Source of the DNA: Gyrodactylus bullatarudis
Taxonomy: Eukaryota; Platyhelminthes; Monogenea; Gyrodactylidea; Gyrodactylidae
Assembly (NCBI GenBank): GCA_012064415.1
Contig: SSNU01000127.1
Location: 451,152-515,151, forward strand
Direction: 5' to 3'
Length of the DNA stretch: 64,000 nt
The notes under the pieces were generated by a model. That model was not told the DNA's origin, ran no database searches, and saw only the letters and a list, made by a program, of their open reading frames with translations. The position numbers were made by a program, and so were the translations under genes. Of the stretch, positions 23,701 through 36,468 are shown piece after piece. Position 1 is the stretch's first letter. Every line of letters begins with the position of its first letter.

Positions 23701-26700
23701 TTTCTAAACTTTAGTTGTACTTTTGAATCTATTCATGTTGTTATAGTTGTCGAAAAGAAAGGATTGTTTAGATTTTGTCCCATTAACAAAAGATTAATTA
23801 GGTTAATTTTGTCTTTCCTCTTCTGAATAGCTAGTTTAATAGCCAAAGAAATTATTATTAATTTTTAGGAGTGTGTATAGTCTCCTATGACTCTTCCCTT
23901 GTATATTTTCCCATCTAAATTATCCTACGAGTTGGAAAATAAAAAGACTCCTAATCTGCCGCTATGCGTATGCCTTACCTATCGGTTAATTGTATTCCAG
24001 ACCTAATAGGAGACATGTTTATGGGTAAAGGAAGCCGAAAATCATTAACTTGATAAAATTGTTAACTGCAGATATGTTCTAAGAGCAATAATAGGTTGTC
24101 AACTAATTTATTATTTAATCAATAGAATTTAGAACTTGAAATATAACATTCATATTTTGTTAGCGATATCTTAACTTTCCCTCCTATTCTCTAACTTGTT
24201 GAACTACAATTGATATGGGAATTATGACAACTGTATATGGGGAGTAGCTTGGAATGCAAATTTTCAAATTACTTCTTTGATCTATCCAGCTTTTCGTATT
24301 TTCTTATCCATGGATAATGTGTTTAATGAAACACTTAATGTGGTCAAGAAACTTTGTATGACTCATGAGAGAAAAGCCAGATTTTCATGATATACAACTG
24401 GTTTACATCAAGAGAGGGAAATACAGATTTACTAATGGCTAATCCCTCTTATTTGAACATAGAAGGAAACGATAAACTCTTAAATGAGCGCTCCCCTTTT
24501 AAAACTAAAGGACATTGTTGGTTTAATTCAAGTTGACTGGCAAAATACCTTCCCATTTATTTAGCTAATAATCTCTAGAGAAATAACTGAATGTCAATCA
24601 AATGTATTTCTAAGTAAAACAATAATCATTAAAGGAAATTAAGAGACCCATGGATTTAAAGGAGAAGAAGATAAGTTTGGGCGATTACTCAAATCGTCAC
24701 TAAACAATGCTTTACTTGTTTTTTACAATTCTCTACAAATCTGTTCATCAAGATAGACACAGGAAAAGAACAGCAGAACTGAGTCATAGTAAATTGTATT
24801 ATACCTTGATTTTTTCCCAAATGGGATGCTGAATTGTCGAAAATTTATCATCAGCAAATTGTACTTTTCATGGATGGCGTATAAAAAATATGTGTGGTCT
24901 CTCAGTTCTATCTGAACGGGGACCACCCCTTCTTGTAAACTTCATTGCCCGATTGCCACAAATTCAATTGTAAAATAGGCTTATGAACAATGTAAAGTGT
25001 GTAGTTGATTACAGATTTGTCATTAGAAAAAGTTTTATTACCTTACTTTGTATGAAAAGGATGGTTGTCATTATCTTGTAACAAGATCACCAAATGACCT
25101 GATATAGAAAACGAATACTAAATTGATCAAAGTAATGATGATGATACAGATCTCATTCTTGGGCAAACCCAATTACTATAAACTTATTCTTTTTTGACCC
25201 TAATATTGTACAATTTGTTAAGTGGATGAATTGTGCATTTCTTTATCTCAGTTTACATGATATTCAAGGTAATGACGATAATAGCATTATCCAGGAACGA
25301 ATGAAAATGTTTTTAAGTTGACTCAAAGGTGGGGAAGATAATTTGATTGACGATGAAAAGTGAATTATTGCCAACTCAAGTATGAAAAGTGACTCATCAT
25401 CATATTATTATTTTGCTCAAGAAAAAAAGGTAAAAAAGTAGGGATAAGTTTACAATGAGAGAGTGATCTGAAAAAAACGAATATTGAAATTACCTATCAA
25501 CAAAATTTCATATTCCCTCCCATCTCAATTCATCAAACTGTACGATAATTTACTTGATTTATTGGAGTTGTCGATATCTGTGGATGACTCAAAAATAAAG
25601 AAAGATATCCCAAACTGTAAAAGAGGAAGCTAGAGAGATGGATTATTCGCAGATTTTGAATCTTTTTTTCACATCTTTTTTCCTCTCTGGGGGGTGGAGG
25701 GGAAAGAGATTCATTTTTTTTAACATTACAGAAAATTTAATTGAATTTTGATGATGATTTCTGTAGTCTTTTTCATAACTGATAAAAATCTAATTTTACC
25801 CCCAAAAACTACTAACCAAAATTTGAATGCATCCCTCCCTCACAGTCCCTATATATTTTTAATGAAATATATTTAAATCTTTTGTAATTTATTTCCCCAT
25901 CATTATTATTATATAACAAGAACACAATTATCTTTATGTAGTAAAGAGTATTTCTAATTTCCTGATTCAGCTCATTTTATTCAGAGCAAATATGACCCCC
26001 GTATTAGTACTCATGTACGAAACGAAAAAATATCTGAATATACCATGACCCGAAGTCACAAACGAGGAAAAATAGGGGTGGTGGGAGGCGATAATTGAAA
26101 TTTTCACTACACGTTCTTCTTCTTCTTGTAGTTGTTGTTGCAAATAATAATTCTGGATAACTTCCTGTCTTTAGATGATGAAAATAAAACTAGATCCTGG
26201 ATTTTTCTTTACAAACGAGGAACCAAGCTATACAATGAGGATGATGATCCAACAAATATTTCCATTCATCTCACAACACACAGATGAGATATCCTCTGAA
26301 TAGAAATAATAGTACTACGCATGTAAATAAATCTCAAAAGATTCTTTTAATAACTCACTCGAGAAATAATTACGTAATGATGAAAATATTCATTAGATAA
26401 TTTAAGAAAGCGTAAAAATTATCCCTTAGAAATTATGAAAAGCTTTCCTGATCCTAAATAAAGTCAGATCAGCTCTGTTAACATTGGTTGTGAAGATCAA
26501 GCCCTCAACTTTAATTCTGGAGTAGATATTTGAGTTTGAGTACACTTGGTTGCTAACGAAATGGTCAGATCACTTAAACTCAAATAACATTTTTATTAGA
26601 TCAGAAAAATGCTGATAGAGTTATCTAAGGAAAAGTTTTTTATGATTCTCCTACATTAGAGAAAGCTTAAATTCAAATAGTTCCAAAGAGAAAATCTTTT

Positions 26701-29700
26701 ATTTTAAACAACTTCTATAATAAAACTTATCCTTAGGTTACTTAACCTTTTTCACTTCATTAGTAGTGGTGAAAATTAAACACCAATAAAAAAAGTCTTT
26801 AAAACAAATAAATCAGAGGACATGACCCAAGATAATACAAATACTAATTATACAAATTGAAAATGTCCGAGTTCAATTCTGATGTAGGTAAATTAATGAA
26901 TAAATGTTTAATATTAGATTGTATTTTTATTGAGAGATGGGGAATCCTATTTAAAAAAAACTGTTATTGTCTTTTCATAGAGGGTAATGTATTTTTGTAT
27001 AATTTTTCACTTTTTCATAACAAAAAGAAATGTGAATACTTTTTCCAGTAGTAGTACTGTTATTATCAAGTGAGAATCAAATGGGGGAGGGCGCATATGT
27101 ACGTAGAATAAAGTACATTTTTTCAATTCTGTATGCAAAAGATGAGTAAAAAACATTTTTTTTAAACTACATAATGTAATGAGACTACGCTTTATTCTCG
27201 TTCCCTCTACGTCAGAAAATTATGTATGATTATAATTTCACAACAGAATTGGAGAGAGTATAAAAATGTTGATAAAATGTAGAACGAAAGTCTTGTCAAA
27301 AAAGTAATGGGAATAATTAATCAAGAAGGATGTATGAATCATTATGAGAATGAAACGAGATCTACCCGGAGGATCTTAACTGACAGTTATCTCTTTTATT
27401 ATAATGAGGTAAAGAACATCATTTTTGAGTCATAAAAGTTGAGTCAATTAAATTTATGTTGTACCTGGGAAAAGTACAAATAGGACAATAACAATGTTGT
27501 TGAAATTTCAAAATAATTTCCAATTGATAATTATCATGTTGTGTGTGTACTTCCGGTGAATCACAGAAAATGGGAATTTCTTTTTGTAATAAAATCGAAC
27601 AAGATTGCACTATATAGTAACTCACTTGAAATGTGTAACCCTTGGGATTTTTCTCTCTATCAATTTCCTGATTGGCAAAAATGTTGCCTTCGCTGTCAAT
27701 GTTGAAGACTTGTTCGCCTAGTTCTGGCGGCCAGACTAGTTCATATTCAATGTTATTATTCGGAGAAATGTCTTTATCCTGAGCACGGACTTGGCCAACA
27801 ATCTGGTTTTGTTTATTCCCTTCAGAGAACTAGGAAAGAATAACATTTCAAAATTTTATTTTACCAAAACTATTTCCAATTTCCTAAATAAAGCTAATTT
27901 TAGAAGTTGAATTTCTACGAAATGGAAATCAATGAAAATTTAATGATCAAAAATAGTGGGTCTTTTAAAAATTCAACAGCAATCGGTTTCCTTGCCTAAT
28001 TTTGAGTCAAAAGAGTTTCTTTTCATTACCTTCCGCCTTTAAAGTTTTCCGGCTCAAAATTAGAAAATGTCAATATTTCAGAGAATCGTGATGAAAAATG
28101 TAAAAACCTAGATTGGTCATCAAATTTTTATCTAGGCAAAAAATACGAATGGGAAAATGTAAACACGTTTCAAGGGAAAAGGTGTTTTCCCCAGTATGCA
28201 AACTTGTTAAAAGGTAAGTAAGAAAAAATCATCATTATCATCAGGAATATAATATTTCCCAAGATGCTCTGTCTTTATATCCAAGGTACAGAGGGAAAAA
28301 TTTATTGAGATAGACAAACATTTCTATGAGAGTTTCTGGTGTTTTTCATTGTGATCTCTCTCTCCCCATCAGTATTATTATTTTACAACCAGAAATTTCT
28401 TTTTACATGAAAAAGAGATTTTTTTCTTTGGATAAACAAATTTTTTAGAATAATAATAATTTTCCATCCTGAATAGTTCAGGGGAGTTGAAACATTTGAT
28501 CTAATTTATTGAAGAAGAAGAAGAAAAAGTCCAATTTCTTACTTATTTGACATTGGGGATAGATTTTTTATTGATAGTAAAAAGTTCAAAGAGCATTTGA
28601 TTGTTTTACTATAGTATCCCAATCAAGTACCTAGCCATTCGTTCATAAGCCCTTTTAATAATAATTCAGAGGTTGGAGAGGGGTTCCTCTTTATTTTATA
28701 AGGAAACTCTCTACTCCACAGTTGAAAAAGAGAAGATATCAATATATATTAACTCAAATCAAAAGTATGAGCAATTTAAACTTTTAGAATTTTATAAAGA
28801 CTACTCAGGTTAAAGGATCCATTATTTTCACCTCAATGAATTCTTTTAAGAAGGAATTAATTCACTTCTGTGGTAATAATACATTTCATATATTTTAAAC
28901 TGTATTTCTCAAGTTAAGAGTATAAGAGGATGTTCTAAATAAAACATTTGTGATGGTAATGTTTAATAAAATAGAAACATTGGGAGAGAAATAGAGGAAG
29001 ATGCATTGGAACTATATATAAAGTTGGAGAAACAATAGGAGTAAAAGCCCATTAATCAATTTCAGAGGAAAAAGTACTACATTCAATGAATTTATTACAA
29101 GTTATGAGAAAAAGACAAAAGATTTTTTGAGAATTTCTGGATGAGAAAAAATGATAACAGCTCCAGTCTAAATCAGAAATTGAATTATTTAATTTATCAA
29201 GTGCCTGTCAGGAGAGTAAAAGATTTATTTTTCAAGTCGATTTCTTCTAATATCGTTTCTTTCAACACTTATTTTATGAAGGAGTGAACCTTTTTTGAGT
29301 TCATAAACTATTGATTTACTTTGTCGAATTTTACCGAGAATAATGCCCGTAGAATTCAAATAGGCAATCGCCTAAACTCGATCAGTTAAAGCTTCAGAAA
29401 CAGTTGAACGTAAATTGATTGAATTAAAATAACTTTAGATTCGTAATCGGCGTATTCATATTGATAGACAAAAGATTGAATCCGAGTCATGAAAAAGAAA
29501 CAGTAAATACCTGTTACTTTCAACGGCTCTGAAAGATACAACTGAAAACAGTTCAAAAACTCCCCAATATGTGTAACAGAAAAATTTGATATTGAAACTG
29601 CTGAAACTTTTCCTTGGGTTTGTCCTAAAGTTTTTTAACTGCACAAGATTATCAAGTATTCTTCTAATTTCATCACTACAAAGCCGTCAACTTAAAAGTC

Positions 29701-32700
29701 AAGTGTTGTCAACTAGGCTGAGCAGTTTTATCTATGGGATCATAAGGATTAAATTATTGTTCATCTGGTTATTAGAAAAAAAGTACAAATTGGATTTTGG
29801 TGAATAAAAAAGTGAATAGAAACTCTATTCCATCCCCAGAAAGAAGATATGTGTATACTTGAAGTAAATCGGAAATATCTTTACTCCCTGGAGTTAAATA
29901 TCTCTGAGAGTGACATGTTTAATATGAATTATTATTATAATGAATGGGCGATATTTTCTGGGAAAGACAAAAAAACTCTTGGATAGAATTGGAAACCTCG
30001 AGACAATTTGTCCAAGATTATTCAGAGTTTAACGTGAAAATTCAATATACACCTGAAATAAGTGAATATTCCTTCAACCAGCATTATTTCCCTACAGAGT
30101 AAATCAACTTCAATGACGAAAAAAATATTTAAAACTGTCATTTAAAAATAGAATTTGTCGTTGTTGGTCATTTGTTACATTTCAAGAACCCAAGATGGTT
30201 AAATGTGTGAATTTAATCGTAGCCTGATTGAAATAGGTTTATGACTGCAATCAAGTGAAGATGGAAATTTTAATCGAGTCCTCACATTCACATCAGCTAG
30301 CCTTACATGACTGGAAGATTATTTAAAAATAGTTTCACCAGAGAAAAGTAGTATTCTCCCCTGCTTAGACATCATAAAAAGTAATGTATTCATAAACAAC
30401 TTTTTCTTCTCATGATTAAAATAGACTGCGTAATATCATCGTGTGTGTAGGAAGATTTTCTCGCCAGAAAAATTCTAATCCTGCCTTATCTATTCAAGTA
30501 ATTTTTGTAGACTATCTTTCACTCCTTAAGAAATACTGCACCCACCTCGTATCTTACCACAGGTTTGGCCGTTCAAGCCAAAAAGTCAATATCCAATGTT
30601 GAACGGATTACTTTCTTTATTTATGCACAAACTATTTTTTAAAAAAATCTAAAAATATATCGCCAAATACCAATTTTCAACGTACAAGCTCAAAAAACTT
30701 ATCAATTTCGAGGATCTGAAGTATTTAAATGCTATGTATTAGGGATAAAAATCAGACAAATGCTTTGAATTCGACCAAATGAGTTCAAAGAAATTCGTCA
30801 TAATTGTGGGAATCGAAACGTAGGAAATTTGCGATCATCACGATGGAAAATAATCCAAAATTTATAACTTTTGCTTGAAAATCGAGAGTTTCTCTCGACC
30901 TCTATCCAAAATGTCTCTATTGAATTGCTTTGAATCTTTGTCGAGAAAAAATTTGAGCTCGCATTATGTTGAGAAAGTGGAAGTTTAGCGAGTATTCGAA
31001 AAAACGGACTGATTTTGACCAGATTGAATTTTTTTATTTTAATAAATTACTAATGGCCTAATTTCATCATGGAATTAAAAAAATAAATTTTGTTCCTGAC
31101 TTTCCGGAGAAAAATATTGAGTTTTTTTTTGTAAAATCAGTAAATTCTCAACTTGATGTCAACTAGGTTTACATTCTGGGATAAAACTGAGCTAAGACGT
31201 CACTTATGGAGAATACCGAATAGATTCCTTTCTTTATTTATCCACAAGTACATTCCCGAGGTAAAACTGAGCTAATAAGCAAGAGGAACATGATTAATGT
31301 TTTGAAATAAAAAAGTGTTGAAGAGTCTTTTGTTTTTTCTTCATAGAAATAAATCCGCTGCTCATGAATTATGGGCAATGCATTGATAATATATATAATT
31401 AGGATGATCAGCGCAGGAAATGTATTTGTTTTGAAGTTGTACCATCAAGGTTTATTTATAGTGGAAATTCCCTTGTCATCATATCATCTCTAAGCATTGA
31501 AAAAGATAACAAGAATAGATGATATATTCCAGTTATCCGGCCTGATTAGTTGGGTAGTAAGAAAAATAAAAGTTTTCTTCCGAAAAAATAATTAGTCCGA
31601 AAGTCATCGTTGAATAACAAGTCATGTTTAAACTGACGATCCGATGCTTTGAATCGTTGACTAGCCTAGAGTTTAAACTTTGGGAGAATGTAAAATTTCA
31701 ATTATTTCGTTCTGTCCAACATTACAGTCCATAAATTTCAAGCTAAAATTGTTACATTTAATTTGAAAATGCCCTCAAAAGAGAACTCCAAGGCGAAAAA
31801 GGACGAATGATACTTTGATGGGGTCAAAGTTTTTTTTGTTCATTCCTCTCTTATCATCACCATTATCAATATTGCCTGACGCGAGATGATAATGATATGA
31901 GAAAGGAGAAAAAATTCCAAATTTCAATTTAGTCTGCTCTGTTGGATGGATTATATTTTTATTGTTATAGAATAAATTGACAAAGAAACTGTATTCCTGA
32001 TGAAATATATGACTGGAAACTAATGGACCCCTCCCTTAATCATTTACGTGACCTTTTTGAGTAGCAGGATAACCACACTGTTCATTTTTATCATGTTGGA
32101 AATCTTGCGTACAACATGTCTTTCTTCAAATTACTCTCTTGTATTAATAATATCAATCAATCTGTTAAAAATATTGAGTCAATTTTCTTCTTTTTAACCT
32201 TTTACCAGTGAGTAGTAGTATGACGTAGCAAATATTTGAACAACCATGATGCAGTATTTTAGGTGTATTTATTTGATCTACTCAAAAACAATGTAATGGA
32301 TGGATTGAAACCTCAAATTTTGTACAACCATTATTTCTTCGAGGTTATGATAAGATATTTATCATAAATCTCTCAAAGATTCATTGCGAGTAAGGATAAT
32401 AATTACATCAATCTAATTTGATCAGATGCATATTCGAAAATCACTTGACCTCAGATTGAAAAATGTTTGGGAAAATAAAAATTTTCAAATTTATACATAT
32501 CTATTTCAACAATGCCCACTTGACGTTCATGAGAGATGTAATAGAAATTCTTATTTTTTCCCTGGCCATGCAAATATAATTACACCCTTGTACGAGATGA
32601 ATTTTGATTTAATTGTGTAGAAACCAAGAAATCTAAATCTATTCACTCTTATTTGTTGGCTTCATTAAAAGAAAATAAAAATTTCTAAAAGCACTTTCCA

Positions 32701-35700
32701 TTCAACTACATGGTAAACTATACATTTGAGAACAATCCAACTTTTTCTAATATATATTTTTCTTTCCGCTTAGAGCCAAAGTTCTTTCAGAGTTTACATC
32801 ACCATGTGGCTTCACACTTTTCTTTCAATAGCCGTCTCTCTTTATGTGTGTGTCTTTCTCTTTAACCAGCTCGTCTTCTTTCTATCTTCCTATTTTATTT
32901 TCACAAAGTTTAAATATTTAAACAATACAAGAAAAAAATATTATTTTTTTATAGCTCAAACGACCTACCGCGGAGAGATAAAAAATTCTTAAAAATTACT
33001 ACTAATTTTATTCTTTTTATTAATGATTATAGCACGTAGTTTTAGTCTTGCCTAATATACAAATATCTTCAAATTATAATGAACTGCGCCGTTTTTTTTA
33101 ATTTTACTTCTACTGTATTCCCAAATTATGTTCATTGTACACGTGGGCGACATGTTTTTTTTCTGTCTCTTACCTTTCTATCCAGACAAAAAGTTCAAAA
33201 GTTCGAAAAAGATTAGAAGGGGTTAAAATTCTTCTTGGGTGGGATTTTCCATAGTACATTTAATGAATTTACCATTTGTAGAGGAATGTCTTATTGTCAG
33301 TTTGGAGAGCGACGCCTTCACGTTTATCATATTTATTTTCTCCCAATCTCAATGTGCCAGTACAAAATAGTAGAGAGGTGATTTATCAAATAGAAGATGC
33401 CTTCCGTTTCTCCCAATAGCATATCTATTCAAGGAGAGATGAAGGCTGAAATATTTAAACTTGTGTTACATGTTGAGAAAAAAAGGAAACAGTTTGTTTT
33501 CCCAAGTGCATTCTAATGTCTGAAGAACAAATTTCTGGATATTTTTTTTCAAATTTATTAATATTTTTAAAAATCCATTAGTTCAATTAATCTCAGACAA
33601 TTCTTTTCCATTTTCATTTTGTTTTTTATCAAAAAGATAATACAGCAGAACTTTCGGGTTTATTTTTCCCCCCAATCAAAGAGAATACGAAAATTAATTA
33701 CATGTATGTTTTAATAATTCAATCTTCTAACAGTTTTTGAAAAAATTAAGATTTGAGGATGAAAATATCGGTAGATAAAGACGGGTTTTAAACCATCATT
33801 GTCAGAATCAAATAGCCATGGTGATTGTCTGAGATTCTTCCGCACAAGGCTAAACTTTCTCACGGTAAAAGCTATCAAGTTTTTATTTAATCCACATCGA
33901 AAAAAAGGAAGATTCTTATCAAGATCTAATAAAAAAGGTTTTCGCCATTCTCTTCCCGTATGCACTTGGGGGAGATATCCCTAATTTGAATTTGAAAAAG
34001 AAATACTCTTTCTCATTTATTGTACTTTTAGTCTGTGTTTTTTAATGTTCCACTGAAAAGTTTATTTGCGATTGGTGTGAACATTTTGATTTATTAAAAG
34101 TTAACTTTAATCCCATTTGATCTATCCTTTGATATGTTTCTTATCGCGTTCTCAAATCTTTATCAATCTTTATTGAAAATTATCCAGTCTAAAGTACACC
34201 ATGGGACCATGTATTTTCATCTGATGGTCTTATTTTTATATATGTATTTTTTGGCTTAACAACAGTTGTTCAATATATTTATGTTATGAGTAAAATCTTC
34301 CTACTTCTATTAGGTAACAAACTTCTAACAGTTAGTTAATTAATAAGATGGAAACCATTCTTTCATGTCTGCTAGGCCAGAATGAATGACTGAGTAAGAG
34401 ATTGCTGATGTATGCATGTAAAAAACTACATAATAAAAGAGAAAGAGAATTACTAATTTTATCCATTGCAAAAACTGTACAAGTTGACTCTCCTCTATCA
34501 ATGATAAGTTGTTCACTCTTGGAAGTATACTGTATTAAATACTTATCGATTTTTTGTATTCAACTTTGACATGAATGCATATTTCATTAGGAATGAAAAA
34601 AAACAAAAAAACCATTAATTAATTTTCCCTCACTCCATCCAATTGGTATCGGTAATAATTTCCTGAATCATCGGTTACTTTGTCTATATATTTACTCAAG
34701 TTAACCAAGTACCGCATTTATATCAGACTCAATGTACTCAAACATGAAAGTAATTATTCATCATGTTAATATATTTGATTCCCAAAATTAACTTAAAGTC
34801 TTTAACTCTACGTTATCAAGATTTATTTAGCTTCTAGCCTGTACCAAGGGAGCACTTAATGAGATGACTGTAGATTTTATTCGGGAAAATAGACTCACTT
34901 GAAATGAAAAGTTTCTGGTATTGAATTCTGGGGGATTATCATTCTTATCGAGAACTTCTACTTGTAAATACTTTTTGGCAATTTGTGGCTTATCTCCTTT
35001 ATCAGAACAGATCAAAGTGTCACGAACGATTCCTTCAGACTCCCGATTGAATTTCTTCCGTGTCAATAGCTGATATAGAGTCATTTTATCTATCTTCTTG
35101 ATGAACTTTAGTCGAAAGTTATCTCCAGACATTAAGGAACATGAAAACTCCCCGTTCACACCAGAATCAAGATCGGAAACAGTGATGGTCGCAATCAGCT
35201 TCTCCGGCTCAACCTCCTCGTCTATTTCCAATTTTCCTGATTTACTTATTGGGGTTAGATTAATTGAGGGCATGTTATCATTAACATCTTGAACTATGAT
35301 GGATACCAATGTTTCAGAAGATAACGCCGGATTCCCTCCATCTTCAGCAATGACTACCAGGGAGTACTCTCGATTTGAGCCGGCATCGTAGTCCAGATTA
35401 TTCCTAACGATAATATCTCCAGTATTTTGATCTATTGAAAAATCTCTACGGACATTTTCCTTTGTAGCCAGGGAGAATTTGTACCGAATTGTCCCAAGAC
35501 GTCCAGAATCTTTGTCCTTTGCAATGGGATGTCGGGGTAATTTTGAGTTGATCTTCAAGTCTTCATCAATTCTGATTACAAAAGGATCTTCTGTACTCTC
35601 AAATTCCGGCCTATTGTCATTTTCATCAATGACCGATATCATGAGCACGGCCGATCCAATTTTGCCAGGGCCATCTTTTGCTGTAATCGTCAGGTTATAC

Positions 35701-36311
35701 TCTGATTTGACTTCATGATCCAATGGTTTGTTGAGAATTAGTCTGGGCACAAGACCGTTCGATGTTTCAACCGACATTAGGCTGAACATGGAATCATAGT
35801 TGAAATCGCGAACAATATCATAAGATACAATGGAATTTGTCCCGGAATCCGGATCCACAGCCATGGGTAGATCAAATGATTGTCCAACAGGAGTATTTTC
35901 CGATATCTGAAGTCGTATGATACTTTCTTTCTGATCAAACATTTTATTCGGATTCAAAGTATGCCAGCTAGGCGTATTATCATTAACATCGTTGATAACA
36001 ATCTTTACCATGATGAAATCGGAGTCATTCACCAGAATCATACCACTCCAAATGCAGGCATCAGACTGTGTAATTTCTTTACACAAATCACTGTCCTTAT
36101 CCCTGTCCAGAGGATTCTTGATGAGAATTTTATTTGGAATTTTATCATCTAATTTGAAATATTTCGTCTCTGGTAAGATATATCGAGCTGTTTGATCTGG
36201 ACTTATTTCCCCAATCACATGTCCAACAGGCTCATCTTCATTGACTTGTAAGGAAATCTCAGCGGCATTGATGACAATTTGAAAATATATCAAGAATAAA
36301 TAGATAATCAT
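8757..36311 (-). CDS. Protocadherin with seven cadherin repeats
   Basis: A calcium-dependent adhesion receptor. Eight coding exons join in phase: 36311-34899, 27829-27626, 21004-20726, 16060-15761, 15500-15312, 12425-12128, 10355-9846 and 8848-8757, giving 1094 aa. A signal peptide (MIIYLFLIYFQIVINA) precedes about seven EC domains marked by linkers VNDNTP (109), ENDNRPEF (230), VNDNMP (343), KNDNPPEF (456), VNDCTPEF (about 563), VNDNPPKF and a final NVTDQEP. A transmembrane helix (about 850-875, GIISATIIISTALIMIICLV) is followed by RGCPKSK and a ~220-residue Asn/Ser-rich tail. The seven-repeat layout resembles delta-1 protocadherins, but I see no CM1/CM2 tail motifs. Introns are about 7.1, 6.6, 4.7, 0.26, 2.9, 1.8 and 1.0 kb. 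The last, 92-nt exon is supported by phase and acceptor only. The fifth linker has Cys in place of Asn. Confidence 0.88.
8849..9845 (-). other. Protocadherin intron 7
   Basis: About 1.0 kb, AT-rich, with a GA-rich microsatellite at 9354-9375. No coding signal seen. Confidence 0.55.
9354..9375. repeat. GA-rich microsatellite
   Basis: Imperfect GAGAGAGAGAGATAGAGA run inside the last protocadherin intron. Confidence 0.75.
10356..12127 (-). other. Protocadherin intron 6
   Basis: About 1.8 kb between the transmembrane exon and the main tail exon. AT-rich, no coding or repeat signal that I can support. Confidence 0.55.
12426..15311 (-). other. Protocadherin intron 5
   Basis: About 2.9 kb between the last EC exon and the EC7/TM exon. 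AT-rich with a short TTA simple repeat near 14033-14046; nothing else recognised. Confidence 0.55.
16061..20725 (-). other. Protocadherin intron 3
   Basis: About 4.7 kb. AT-rich, many stops in all frames, no recognised gene or transposon domain. Confidence 0.55.
21950..22360. repeat. Diverged dispersed repeat, copy A
   Basis: Shares with 30660-31130 the blocks GATCATCACGA (22071) and CGAGAGTTTCTCTC (about 22127), at similar spacing and order, with similar flanking text. Boundaries are rough. Family unknown; no coding signal. Confidence 0.5.
23047..23056 (+). repeat. Homopolymer of ten G
   Basis: Ten consecutive G in strongly AT-rich intronic sequence. Confidence 0.8.
27830..34898 (-). other. 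Protocadherin intron 1
   Basis: About 7.1 kb, the longest intron here. Contains the second copy of the dispersed repeat (about 30660-31130). No nested gene recognised. Confidence 0.55.
30660..31130. repeat. Diverged dispersed repeat, copy B
   Basis: Matches copy A at 21950-22360 through GATCATCACGA (30834) and CGAGAGTTTCTCTC (about 30883), in the same order. A preceding stretch near 30560-30630 and another near 31200-31270 share TTTCTTTATTTAT and CACAA words, so the element may be longer. Confidence 0.45.
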
Positions 36312-36440
36312 TGTTATTGATGACTAATGATGGAAAATCTTGACCATATTCGGATTAATATTTTTGTATTACACGTGCAAAATTAGATGGAATATGTGTT
36401 TTACTTCATCTAACAAATAATTTTATTGGTTCTCAACTCT

Positions 36441-36468
36441 GATTGGCTTTCAATTTTTTAAGCCAATC
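36441..36468. promoter_or_regulatory. Inverted CCAAT-box pair upstream of protocadherin
   Basis: GATTGGCTT (36441-36449) and AAGCCAATC (36460-36468) are perfect 9-nt inverted copies with a 10-nt spacer, each containing a CCAAT pentamer, 130-160 nt upstream of the protocadherin start codon. A plausible NF-Y-type promoter element; regulatory role is inferred. Confidence 0.45.

Larger units (their letters stand above)
21005..27625 (-). other. Protocadherin intron 2
   Basis: About 6.6 kb. Contains one copy of a diverged dispersed repeat (about 21950-22360), a run of ten G at 23047-23056 and otherwise unremarkable AT-rich sequence. Confidence 0.55.

Noticed and set aside
32804..32992. Hydrophobic 62-codon frame that looks like a small membrane protein
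   Set aside because: Its composition (Phe/Leu/Tyr/Ser) is what T-rich DNA encodes in any case; no homology or promoter seen.
33711..33984. Overlapping sense and antisense 60-80 codon frames
   Set aside because: Both lie in a large intron, no family resemblance, and each is explained by the other strand's base composition.
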